From the NCBI GenBank assembly GCA_001767455.1, contig MELC01000036.1, positions 111,636-175,635 on the forward strand: a stretch of DNA of 64,000 nucleotides, in the 5' to 3' direction. This document shows positions 1 to 9,819 of the stretch, one piece after another. The notes below the pieces were generated by a model, which worked only from the letters and a program-made list of their open reading frames with translations, was not told the origin of the DNA and ran no database searches. This DNA is from Acidobacteria bacterium RIFCSPLOWO2_12_FULL_66_21. GTDB taxonomy: Bacteria > Acidobacteriota > Vicinamibacteria > Vicinamibacterales > 2-12-FULL-66-21. The first letter of the stretch is position 1. Each line of letters opens with the position of its first letter. The position numbers and the translations under genes are program-made.

Positions 1-1006
1 AGAACCCGCCTCCGGGGTTGACGTCGGTCGCCAGCGCGACCGGCACCGACGCGGTGATGAAATCGCGCGCCGGCGCAAACCGCCCGAGCTTCAGGTAGAA
101 GGCCGCCGCCGGAAGGAGCGTTGCCGCCACGTTCGCGCGCGCCAGGGCGGCAATCCCGTCGGCCGGCACGAAAATCAGGTGATCGGCCGAGCGCGCGCCG
201 AGCGCCGCCGCGACCTGCGACCCGCCGCTCGCGCCAAGCTCGTCGGCGTGGATTCTCGGCTTCAACCCGGCGCGGGCCCCCGCGTTCAGAATCCGCCGCG
301 ACTCCCCGGGAGTGAAGACGCCCGTTTCGCAGAACACGTCGCACCACCGGGCGAGCCCTTCCGCCGCGACCGCCGGGATCATCTCCTCGATCACCAGCCG
401 CACGTACTCGTCGCGGCGCTCGCGGTACTCGAGCGGCACTTCGTGCGCGCCCAGAAAGGTGGGGACGATGTCCAGCGGGTGCTCGCCGGAGAGGCGTCGG
501 ACGGCACGGAGCAGCTTCAGCTCGGACTCCAGGCTCAGGCCGTACCCGCTCTTGATCTCGCAGGTCGTCGTGCCGCAGGCGAGCATCTCGTCGAGCCGCG
601 GGCGCGTGACGGCCACCAGGTCGTCCTCGGAGGCGGCCCGCGTCGCCCGCACCGTCGACACGATGCCGCCGCCGCCGGCCGCGATTTCCGCGTACGTGGC
701 GCCGGCCAGCCGGCGGCGCAGCTCTTCGCGGCGGTCCCCCGCGAAGATCGCGTGCGTGTGGGCATCCACAAAGCCCGGGACGATGGCGTGCGCGGCGGCG
801 TCGATGATCTGTGCGCGAGGCGTGGGGGCGACCTCCGTGTCGAGATCGGACGTTGCGCCCGCGTACACGATGCGCCCCGCGAGTGACGCGAGCGCGCCGC
901 CGGCAATGATCGGCACGGCGCCCTGGTCGGCGCCGCGCCGGGGGGCCGGCCCCGCGCACGTGATCAGCTGGCGGATGTTGCGGAAGATGAGGTCGGCGGC
1001 TTCCAT
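1..1006 (-). CDS. hutI: Imidazolonepropionase (partial, runs off left edge)
   Basis: Minus-strand translation from ATG at 1006: MEAADLIFRNIRQLITCAG...IIDAAAHAIVPGFVDAHTHAIFAGDRREEL...GGGIVSTVRATR...EIKSGYG; amidohydrolase/HutI motifs. Confidence 0.88.
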   Translation of the reverse strand, partial: MEAADLIFRNIRQLITCAGPAPRRGADQGAVPIIAGGALASLAGRIVYAGATSDLDTEVAPTPRAQIIDAAAHAIVPGFVDAHTHAIFAGDRREELRRRLAGATYAEIAAGGGGIVSTVRATRAASEDDLVAVTRPRLDEMLACGTTTCEIKSGYGLSLESELKLLRAVRRLSGEHPLDIVPTFLGAHEVPLEYRERRDEYVRLVIEEMIPAVAAEGLARWCDVFCETGVFTPGESRRILNAGARAGLKPRIHADELGASGGSQVAAALGARSADHLIFVPADGIAALARANVAATLLPAAAFYLKLGRFAPARDFITASVPVALATDVNPGGGF

Positions 1007-1291
1007 TCAGCGTCCGGAGACGAGCGCCGCCACTTTCGCCTCGAGCTCGGCGGCGGTGACGCCGGCGATGGAGATGCGTTTGTCGCGGCTGCGTTCGCCC
1101 GCTTCGATTGCCAGGTCGCGGCGCGGGCAGCCGAGGGCCTTCGCGAGCAAATCGATCAGGGCGTCGTTCGCGGCGCCGTCCACGGGCGCGGCGGCGAGCC
1201 GCACGAGCACCGCGTCCCCGCGCATGCCGGCGATGCCGCTGCGGCCGGCCCGGGGGATCACCCGGACCTTAACTTCCGGCCTTGCGCTCAT
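1007..1291 (-). CDS. DUF167 (YggU-like) family protein
   Basis: 94 aa ORF; VRVIPRAGRSGIAG...VRLAAAPVDGAANDALIDLLAKALG typical of DUF167. Confidence 0.85.
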   Translation of the reverse strand: MSARPEVKVRVIPRAGRSGIAGMRGDAVLVRLAAAPVDGAANDALIDLLAKALGCPRRDLAIEAGERSRDKRISIAGVTAAELEAKVAALVSGR

Positions 1292-1910
1292 CGCGCGGCG
1301 CCTGCTCGCCCGTCCGCGGCTGTCCCGGCACGTCGGCCGGGCGCGGCCGGTGGAGCAGCAGCTTGTCGTCAGGCTTGTCCTGGTCGCGGATGAACTCGAG
1401 CGCGTGGTACAGAGCCTGGATGGACGCCTCGACGGATCCCTCGACGCCGCGGCGCCGCAGGCGCAGCTCGGTGATGTCGCGCTCGATCTCCTCGAGACGC
1501 ACCTGCGTCTTCTGCAGCAGCAGGTCGGCGCGGCCCTGCGCCTCGCGGACGATCATCTTCGCCTCGTTCTCGGCGATCTGCTTCATCTCGTCGGCGAGCC
1601 TCTGGGCGGTGAGCAGCGTGTTGCGGAGATTGGCCTCGCGCTCGCGGTGCTCCGTCAGCAGCGCCTCCATCCGTGCGAGGTCCTGGCGCAGGCGGTCGAT
1701 CTCGCGGAGGGCGTGCTCGTAGTCGTCGGCCGCCTCGGTCAGGAACGCCACGACCTCCGTCCGGTCGTAGCCGCGCAGCCCGATCTTGAACCGCTGCTGC
1801 CGCAGGTCGAGCGGCGCGATCCGCATCACCCGTTCGGCCGGGGCGGAGCCCGAGCCGGCGGCCGACGTGCTCGACGGGGTCTGCGGTGGTCCGGATTGAC
1901 GATCGAACAT
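1269..1910 (-). CDS. DivIVA domain-containing protein
   Basis: Start ATG at 1910 inside a longer ORF; RIAPLDLRQQRFKIGLRGYDRTEVVAFLTEAADDYE followed by coiled coil. Confidence 0.85.
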   Translation of the reverse strand: MFDRQSGPPQTPSSTSAAGSGSAPAERVMRIAPLDLRQQRFKIGLRGYDRTEVVAFLTEAADDYEHALREIDRLRQDLARMEALLTEHREREANLRNTLLTAQRLADEMKQIAENEAKMIVREAQGRADLLLQKTQVRLEEIERDITELRLRRRGVEGSVEASIQALYHALEFIRDQDKPDDKLLLHRPRPADVPGQPRTGEQAPRDERKAGS

Positions 1911-2626
1911 CAGGTCCTCACTGTTCTCTTGCCGAAGATCGCGGTGCCGACGCGTACTATCGTGGCGCCTTCCTCGATGGCGGCCTCGAAGTCGTGGCTC
2001 ATGCCCATGGACAGGTGCCGCAGCGCGGCGGCCGGCACGCCGTCGGCGAGCCACCGATCGCGCAGCTCGCGAAGGCGCACGAACCAGGGGCGCGTCTGCT
2101 CCTGGTCCTCGTTCCACGGCGGAATGAGCATCAACCCCGTCACCCTGGCCGCGCGCGCGTCGAGCGCGCGATCCAGCAGCCGGCGCGCGCCGGAGACGTC
2201 GGCGCCGAATTTCGTGGCTTCGCCGGCCAAGTCCACCTGGACGAGCACCTCGGGCGACGTCCCCTGCTCGACGGCGGCCGCGTCGACGCGCTGCAGCAGA
2301 TCGATCGAGTCCATCGACTGGATGCAGGCGAACGCGCCGGCCGCTTTCTTCGCCTTGTTCGACTGCAGGTGGCCGATGAGATGCCACCTTATCTCCATGT
2401 CGGCTGTTTCCTGGATCTTCTGCAGGGCCTCCTGGACCTTGTTCTCGCCGAAGTCGCGGTGGCCGGCGGCCCAGACCGCCCGGACGGCGTCGGCCCCGAA
2501 CGTCTTCGACACGGCGATCAGCCGCACGCCGGCAGGATCCCGGCCGGCGTGGCGGGCGGCCGCGTCGATCCGGGACCTGACAGACTGGAGGTTGCTGGCA
2601 AGGCCAGGCTCGGGGGACGAAGGCAT
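1910..2626 (-). CDS. YggS family pyridoxal phosphate-dependent protein
   Basis: LIAVSKTFGADAVRAVWAAGHRDFGENKVQEA...RWHLIGHLQSNKAK...LSMGMSHDFEAAIEEGATIVRVGTAIFG. Confidence 0.92.
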   Translation of the reverse strand: MPSSPEPGLASNLQSVRSRIDAAARHAGRDPAGVRLIAVSKTFGADAVRAVWAAGHRDFGENKVQEALQKIQETADMEIRWHLIGHLQSNKAKKAAGAFACIQSMDSIDLLQRVDAAAVEQGTSPEVLVQVDLAGEATKFGADVSGARRLLDRALDARAARVTGLMLIPPWNEDQEQTRPWFVRLRELRDRWLADGVPAAALRHLSMGMSHDFEAAIEEGATIVRVGTAIFGKRTVRT

Positions 2627-2641
2627 GGAACGCCAGCGGGG

Positions 2642-3640
2642 CTACTTGATGTAGGACTTCAACGCCTCGTAGTTCGCCTGCGCTTCCTTCGCGTTCGGTC
2701 CCGTCGGCGCCACCTTCGTATAGGTCTGGAACTCGCCGGCGGCCTCGGCGAGCTTTCCGAGGTTCAGGTACACCTTGCCGAGCATGAAGTGCCCTTCGGC
2801 GTGGTCCGGCTTCGCCTTGACGGCATTGCTGAAATGCTCGAGGGCTCCCTGGAAGTCGTTCGCGTTCCAGGCAATGACGCCCTGGTTGTACAGCGCGTCC
2901 GGGTTGCCGACGCCGCCGGTCGCGGCGGCCGCGCGCTTGCTCGCCTCGGCGCTCATCTCCTGCGCTTCCTTGAATTTCTTCTGCTGGTTGTAGATCGTCG
3001 CCAGCCCGTTGTACGCGTCAGGCGCGTCCGGCTTGATTTCGAGCGCCTTCCTGTAGGCCTCCTCGGCCTTGTCGTACTCCTTCTTCTGCGTGTACACCGC
3101 GCCGATGTTCAGGTAGCACTCCATGCAGTTCGGCACGTCCGCCATCACCTCGGTGAACTTGGCGATCGCCTCGTCGTACTTGCCCTCGTTGGACATCGTG
3201 GCGGCTTCGGCGAATTTCGCCTTGATCCCTTCGACGCGCGCGGCCTCCTTCGCGGCCTCTTCCTTCGACATCGCGCCGGCGGCGCCGCCAGGCTTCAGCA
3301 CGAAGTTGACGACCAGCGGATCGCCGAGCGCGACGCGGACCCTGAAGGACTGTGACAGGCCGCCCTTTTCCGCCGTCACCGTGTAATCCCCAGGCGCGAC
3401 GCCGACCTGCATGTAATCGCCGCCCTTGCGGCTCTTCGTCTCCAGCTTCAGATTCCTGTCGCCGGACATCAGAATCGTAATGTTCGCGCCGTCGACGGGC
3501 TTGTTCTGCGCGTCGACGACCCTGCCTTTGAGCGCGCCCGTCGTCGCCCCCTGGGCGTGCGCGGGCACCGCCCAGACGGTCAGAGCGAGCACGATCGCGC
3601 AGATCGCAAGCGATCGGCGCCCTATGCCTGTCGGCACCAT
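2642..3640 (-). CDS. Secreted TPR-repeat protein with carboxypeptidase-regulatory-like domain
   Basis: Signal peptide, LKGRVVDAQNKPVDGANITI, then TPR motifs. Confidence 0.8.
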   Translation of the reverse strand: MVPTGIGRRSLAICAIVLALTVWAVPAHAQGATTGALKGRVVDAQNKPVDGANITILMSGDRNLKLETKSRKGGDYMQVGVAPGDYTVTAEKGGLSQSFRVRVALGDPLVVNFVLKPGGAAGAMSKEEAAKEAARVEGIKAKFAEAATMSNEGKYDEAIAKFTEVMADVPNCMECYLNIGAVYTQKKEYDKAEEAYRKALEIKPDAPDAYNGLATIYNQQKKFKEAQEMSAEASKRAAAATGGVGNPDALYNQGVIAWNANDFQGALEHFSNAVKAKPDHAEGHFMLGKVYLNLGKLAEAAGEFQTYTKVAPTGPNAKEAQANYEALKSYIK

Positions 3641-3662
3641 AGGAACCTCCGTGTGCTATCGC

Positions 3663-3711
3663 AAAAAAAACGGTGTAAAACCGCGTGAATACGCTGGATA
3701 CAGTTTACACC
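3663..3711 (-). terminator. Putative intrinsic terminator downstream of dam
   Basis: Minus strand: GGTGTAAA ... TTTACACC stem (3672-3679/3704-3711) with internal GCGT/ACGC stem, followed by GTTTTTTTT. Confidence 0.6.
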
Positions 3712-3718
3712 CTACAAG

Positions 3719-3818
3719 GGTGCTGAAGGGTGCTGAAGGGTGCTGAAGGGTGCTGAAGGGTGCTGAAGGGTGCTGAAGGGTGCTGAAGGGTGCTGAAGGG
3801 TGCTGGAGGGTGCCGAGG
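3719..3818. repeat. 10-bp tandem repeat GGTGCTGAAG (8 perfect + 2 degenerate units)
   Basis: Directly visible ggtgctgaag units at 10-bp spacing from 3719. Confidence 0.97.
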
Positions 3819-3827
3819 GGTGCACCC

Positions 3828-4754
3828 TCAGCACCTTTGTATGTTCGTGATCAGGTACTCGTGAACGGCCCCGCGGGCAGAGGCGCGCGAGTTGATCGCC
3901 CGGCGCGCCTCGACGGTGGTGACAGTGAAGCCGGCGCCGCGCACCTCATCACTATCCGCGTAAAGCGCCTGGATGTCGGGCGCAACGGAATTGCTGAGCA
4001 GCACGGACACGCCGCGGCGGGCCAGTGCCAGCACCGTCCGCTGTAGCGCGGACTGCTCGGACGATCCAAACGGCGCGGCCGTGTACGACGTGAAATACGC
4101 GGTGGGACTGACGGGAGCGTACGGCGGATCGAGATAGACGAAATCGCCGGCCGAGGCGCCCGACAGCGCCTCTTCGAAGCGCTCCACCCGCAGCGTGACG
4201 CCGGGCCGTGCGAGCGCCTCGGAAAGCCGCCGGAGGTTCTGCGCGTTGCAGATGCGGATCGACCCGTGCCGGCCGGCGGGCACGTTGAACTCACCGCGCG
4301 AGTTGAGCCGGAACAGGCCGTTGTAGCCCGTGCGGTTCAGGTAGATCAGCATCGCCGCGAGATCCGGCGTGTAGCGGTCGGCCGGATGCGGCGCCGCGTG
4401 CACTTCTCGCCGCAGCGGATTGAAGCGGCGATCACGAATCCCGTAGAAGTGGGCCGCCCCTCCCGCCCGGTGTCCCTCCTCGAGCCGCTGCAGCGCCGCG
4501 ATCACCTCCTCGACCGAGTCGCGCACGACGCGATAGCAGCCAATCACGTCGGCGTTGACGTCGGACAGGTGGACGCCGTGTCCGTCGACACGCCCCGCGG
4601 CGTGCAGATCGAGGAAGACCGCGCCGCTGCCCAGAAACGGCTCGAAGAAGCGATCGAACGCGCGGGGATAGTACGGCCGCAGCACGGGCAGGAGTTGACG
4701 CTTCCCTCCCGCCCATTTGAGGATCGGCCGAGCGGCTGCCGGCATCCTCAGCAT
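3828..4754 (-). CDS. dam: D12-class N6-adenine DNA methyltransferase (Dam-like)
   Basis: ILKWAGGKRQLLP, FLGSGAVFLDL, FVYLDPPYAP motifs. Confidence 0.92.
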   Translation of the reverse strand: MLRMPAAARPILKWAGGKRQLLPVLRPYYPRAFDRFFEPFLGSGAVFLDLHAAGRVDGHGVHLSDVNADVIGCYRVVRDSVEEVIAALQRLEEGHRAGGAAHFYGIRDRRFNPLRREVHAAPHPADRYTPDLAAMLIYLNRTGYNGLFRLNSRGEFNVPAGRHGSIRICNAQNLRRLSEALARPGVTLRVERFEEALSGASAGDFVYLDPPYAPVSPTAYFTSYTAAPFGSSEQSALQRTVLALARRGVSVLLSNSVAPDIQALYADSDEVRGAGFTVTTVEARRAINSRASARGAVHEYLITNIQRC

Positions 4755-6708
4755 TCCATGAAGCGCTCGATGTCCTCGAGCTGGCTCGTCACCGGGGACG
4801 GCGGAAGCGAGGCGAGAAAGCGCTGGCCGTACGTCATGGTGCGCAGCCGAGGATCCAGCACCGCCAGCACGCCACGATCCTGCCGGTGGCGCAGCAGCCG
4901 TCCGAGCCCCTGTTGCAGCGACAGGATCGCCAGTGGAATCTGGTACTCGCCGAACGCCGACCCGCCGGCGGCGTTGATGGCTTCGATCCGCGCAGCCGTA
5001 ATCGGATCGCCGGGCGAGGCAAACGGCAGCTTGTCGATGATGACGCAGCTCAACGCCTCGCCGACGACGTCGACGCCCTGCCAGAAGCTCGACGTCGCGA
5101 GGAGGACCGCGTTGGGCGTCGCCTTGAAATCCCGCAGCAGCGCCGAACGCGGCGCCGAGCCCTGGACGAGAATCGGGTACTCAATCTCCACCGACGCGAT
5201 CGCCTGGACCTCGCGCAGGTTCGAGTAGCTGGTGAACAGCACGAACGCGCGCCCGCGCGTGCGCTTGACGATCTCGATCACCTCGCGCGCCGCCGCCGCG
5301 GCGAACTCCCGCGAGCGGGGATCCGGCATGCCGGCCGGCAGGTAGAGGATCGACTGCCGCGCGTGATCGAATTCCGACGGCAGCCGCACCTCCTGCGCCC
5401 GGCCGATGCCGAGCCGGCCGCGGACGTAGTCGAACGAGCCCTCGACGGCAAGCGTCGCCGAGGTCAGGACCGTCGCGCGCATCGGGTCGAGCAGCAGCTC
5501 GCGGACGATGTTCGAGACGTCGATGGGCGACGCGCGCAGGAACACGCCCCTGCCGCGGATATCCAGGTAATAGACGTAGCCTTCGTCGTCTGCGCGCAGC
5601 AGGAACACGAGGTCGCCGCGCAGCTCCGCGGAGCGGCGCCCCAGCGCGATGACGTCTTCGGGAATGCCCTTCGCGAGCGCGAAGTCGGCCTCGAGCGCCG
5701 TCAGCGCATCGACGAGCGCCAGGCCGTCATCGGCCACCTTCGACATCTGCGCGCGGCGGACGCGCACGCGGCTGTCGGCGGCGGGCGCCGCCATGTCGAG
5801 GCGCACCGCCTGGAGCGCGTAGAAGAACGCGCGCGCGGCCTCGCGAACCCGCTCTACGTCTCGCGCGACGTCCGAGGCGCTCGCCTCGTCTGGTACGAGC
5901 CGCGCGCCGAGCGCGCGGTCCACGTCGCTGGCGAGGTCCTCGGCACGGTACGTGCTGACCGCGATGCCGAAGTACTGTGTGGCGACGTCCTCGAGCTGGT
6001 GCGCCTCGTCGACGATGGCGTAGCTGCACGGCGGGATGACCTCACCGAAGTCGCTCTGCCGCACGGCGGCATCGGCGCAGAGCAGGTGATGATTCACGAT
6101 CACGAGGTCCGACTCCGCCGCGCGCTGGCGCATGCGCGTGACGAAGCAGTCCTGGAATTGCGGGCAGTCGGCCCCGATGCAGTTCTCGGTCGTGGCCGCG
6201 ATCTCTCCCCAGAACGGGAGGTCCTCCGGCAGGTCCTCGATCTCCGCGCGATCGCCGGTCGTCGTCTCGCGGCGCCACTCGTCGATGAGCCGGATGTACA
6301 TGTCCTGGTCGGCGGTGCGCCCGAGCGAGAGGCCGGGCAGCGTGGCCCCCTCGCGCAGCGCGTCGAACCGGTGCAGGCACAGATAGTTCCCGCGTCCCTT
6401 CATGTAGGTCGCGGTGAACGGCACGCCCAGCGAGTCGCGCAGGATCGGCAGGTCCTTGAAGTAGATCTGTTCCTGGAGGTTCTTGGTGCCGGTGGAAATC
6501 AGCACGCGCTGGCGGCTGAGAATCGCGGGGACCAGGTAGGCGAGCGTCTTGCCGGTGCCGGTCCCGGCTTCCGCGAGGAGGACCCCGCCGTCGACGAAGG
6601 CGGCCGCGACCGCGTCGGCCATCTCGATCTGGCCGGGGCGCGCCTCGAAGCCGTCGAGCGCCCGCGCGATCGGGCCGCCGGGCGCGAAGACCGCCGCGAC
6701 GGCGGCGC

Positions 6709-7986
<1,278 letters not shown>

Positions 7987-8001
7987 GATGACTCTTTCCC
8001 A

Positions 8002-8098
8002 GGCAGCCCTGAAGGGCTGCGCAACAAGGCCGCTAGTACGAATATGCGCAACAAACCCGCCAGTACGAATAATCGTTGCGCAGGGCTTTAGCCCTGCC
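8002..8098. repeat. REPIN-like composite: two inverted palindromes flanking a 27-bp tandem duplication
   Basis: GGCAGCCCTGAAGGGCTGCGCAAC (8002-8025); gcgcaacaaNNccgcNagtacgaata duplicated at 8019-8045/8046-8072; GTTGCGCAGGGCTTTAGCCCTGCC (8075-8098). Confidence 0.85.
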
Positions 8099-8107
8099 TC
8101 TCTGGCT

Positions 8108-8560
8108 TCAGCCCTGCCGCTCCTTTCGCTCGATCTCCATGATCTGATCGACGCGCTTCTGATGACGGCCGCCCTCGAACGGCGTCTTCAACCAGAGGGC
8201 CACGATCTCGTCGGCGAGGCCGGTGGCGACGAGGCGGCCACCCATGGAGAGGACGTTGGCGTCGTTGTGCTCGCGCGACATGCGAGCGGTATACAGATCG
8301 TTGCACAACGCGGCGCGGATGCCGCTGACCTTGTTGGCGGCCATCTGCTCGCCCTGGCCGCTGCCGCCGATCACGATGCCGCGATCCGCGCGCCCGCCCG
8401 CGACCAGCCGCGCGACGTCCGCGCAGATCGGCGGATAGTCGACCGATTGCTCGCTGTCGGTGCCGCGATCGTCCACGTCATGGCCGAGACGCTGGAGCGT
8501 GGCCACGAGATGCTGCTTGAGCGCGAACCCCGCGTGGTCGGCGCCGATCGCGATGCGCAT
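8108..8560 (-). CDS. rpiB: Ribose-5-phosphate isomerase B
   Basis: [19 protein letters not shown]...[46 protein letters not shown]. Confidence 0.93.
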   Translation of the reverse strand: MRIAIGADHAGFALKQHLVATLQRLGHDVDDRGTDSEQSVDYPPICADVARLVAGGRADRGIVIGGSGQGEQMAANKVSGIRAALCNDLYTARMSREHNDANVLSMGGRLVATGLADEIVALWLKTPFEGGRHQKRVDQIMEIERKERQG

Positions 8561-8583
8561 GTGTGGGATTATAGCTGACGACC

Positions 8584-9744
8584 ATGTCGACCGTTGTCAT
8601 CACCTCGCGCGGAGAAGAGCGGATTCGGAACGGCCATCCCTGGGTGTACCGGTCCGATGTGGCCGAGGCACAGGCGGAGGGGGGCGCGACCGTGCGTCTC
8701 GTCGGCAGCCGCGGCCGCACGATCGGTCACGCGCTGTACAGCGACAAGTCGGAAATTGCGATCCGGCTGCTGACGCATGGGAACGAGGTCGCAGATCCTG
8801 CAATGTGGCGAACACGGCTGCAGCAGGCGATCGCCTTTCGCAACGACCTTTCCATCGACGCGACCGCGTATCGGCTGGTGCACGGCGAGGCGGACCGCTT
8901 GCCCTCGCTCGTCGTGGATCGGTATGGTGACTACCTCGTCGTTCAGGCGCTCTCGCAAGGTGTGGATCGCCTCCTGCCGGACCTGACGCGGATCCTGGTG
9001 GAGCTCGCGCGGCCGGCGGGCATCCTGGCGCGCAACGATCCGCGCGTGCGGCTGCTCGAAGGGCTCGAGCAGCGTGTCGACCTCCTGCACGGCGCCGTCC
9101 CGGAGGCGATCGAGGTGCGCGAAGGGGCCGTGCGCTACCAGGTGGATCCGTATCACGGGCAGAAGACCGGACTGTTCCTGGATCAGCGGGAGAACCGGGT
9201 CGCCGCGGCCGAGTACGCGCACGGCCGGCTGCTCGATGCCTTCAGCTACAACGGCGGGTTCGCGCTCGCGCTGGCGCCGAAGTGCGACGAGGTCCTCGCG
9301 GTCGATATCTCCGAAGAGGCGGTGGCGCGCATCCGGGCGAACGCCGAGCGCAACGGCCTGCGCAACGTGGAGGCGCGCGCGATGAACGTGTTCGACGAGC
9401 TGCGCGAGCTGGAGCGGCGCGGCGAGCGTTTCGACACGATCGTGCTGGACCCGCCGGCCTTCGCGAAGAACCGCGCGTCGGTGACGAAGGCGCTCTCCGG
9501 CTACAAGGAGATCAACCTGCGGGCGCTGAAGCTGCTCTCGCCGGGCGGGTTCCTGGTGACGTGCAGCTGCTCGTACAACGTCAGCGAAGCCGCGTTTGCC
9601 GACGTCCTCGCGGCAGCCGCCGTCGATGCCCGCGCCGATGTGGCCGTTGTCGAGAAGCGCATGCAGGGACGCGATCATCCCGTGCTGATGACGGTCCCCG
9701 AGACGTTCTACTTGAAGTGCTTCATCCTGCGGAAGATCGCATAG
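8584..9744 (+). CDS. Class I SAM-dependent rRNA methyltransferase (RlmI-like, PUA domain)
   Basis: HPWVYRSDVAEAQ, VDPYHGQKTGLFLDQRENR, LDAFSYNGGFAL, IVLDPPAFAKNR, LVTCSCSYNV. Confidence 0.9.
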   Translation: MSTVVITSRGEERIRNGHPWVYRSDVAEAQAEGGATVRLVGSRGRTIGHALYSDKSEIAIRLLTHGNEVADPAMWRTRLQQAIAFRNDLSIDATAYRLVHGEADRLPSLVVDRYGDYLVVQALSQGVDRLLPDLTRILVELARPAGILARNDPRVRLLEGLEQRVDLLHGAVPEAIEVREGAVRYQVDPYHGQKTGLFLDQRENRVAAAEYAHGRLLDAFSYNGGFALALAPKCDEVLAVDISEEAVARIRANAERNGLRNVEARAMNVFDELRELERRGERFDTIVLDPPAFAKNRASVTKALSGYKEINLRALKLLSPGGFLVTCSCSYNVSEAAFADVLAAAAVDARADVAVVEKRMQGRDHPVLMTVPETFYLKCFILRKIA

Positions 9745-9819
9745 GAGACTTCGCTGCCGTTGCTCGTTGCTCGTGCTCGTGGCTCGTTACGAGCCACGAG
9801 CCCCGAGCGCCGAGCGCCG
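9745..9819. repeat. GAGCCACGAG-family word-repeat palindrome in convergent gap
   Basis: 13-bp perfect stem 9775-9787/9789-9801 (GCTCGTGGCTCGT t ACGAGCCACGAGC) with flanking tandem GTTGCTC / CGAGCGC words. Confidence 0.85.

Noticed and set aside
312-2654. Very long plus-strand ORF (780 aa) over divIVA/yggS, and similar long ORFs at 9760-12840 (+), 20325-22595 (-), 22747-25197 (-), 47167-50064 (-), 54114-56228 (-), 58580-61147 (-)
   Set aside because: Low-complexity R/A/H/D-rich translations antisense to genes with clear family motifs; typical high-GC shadow ORFs.
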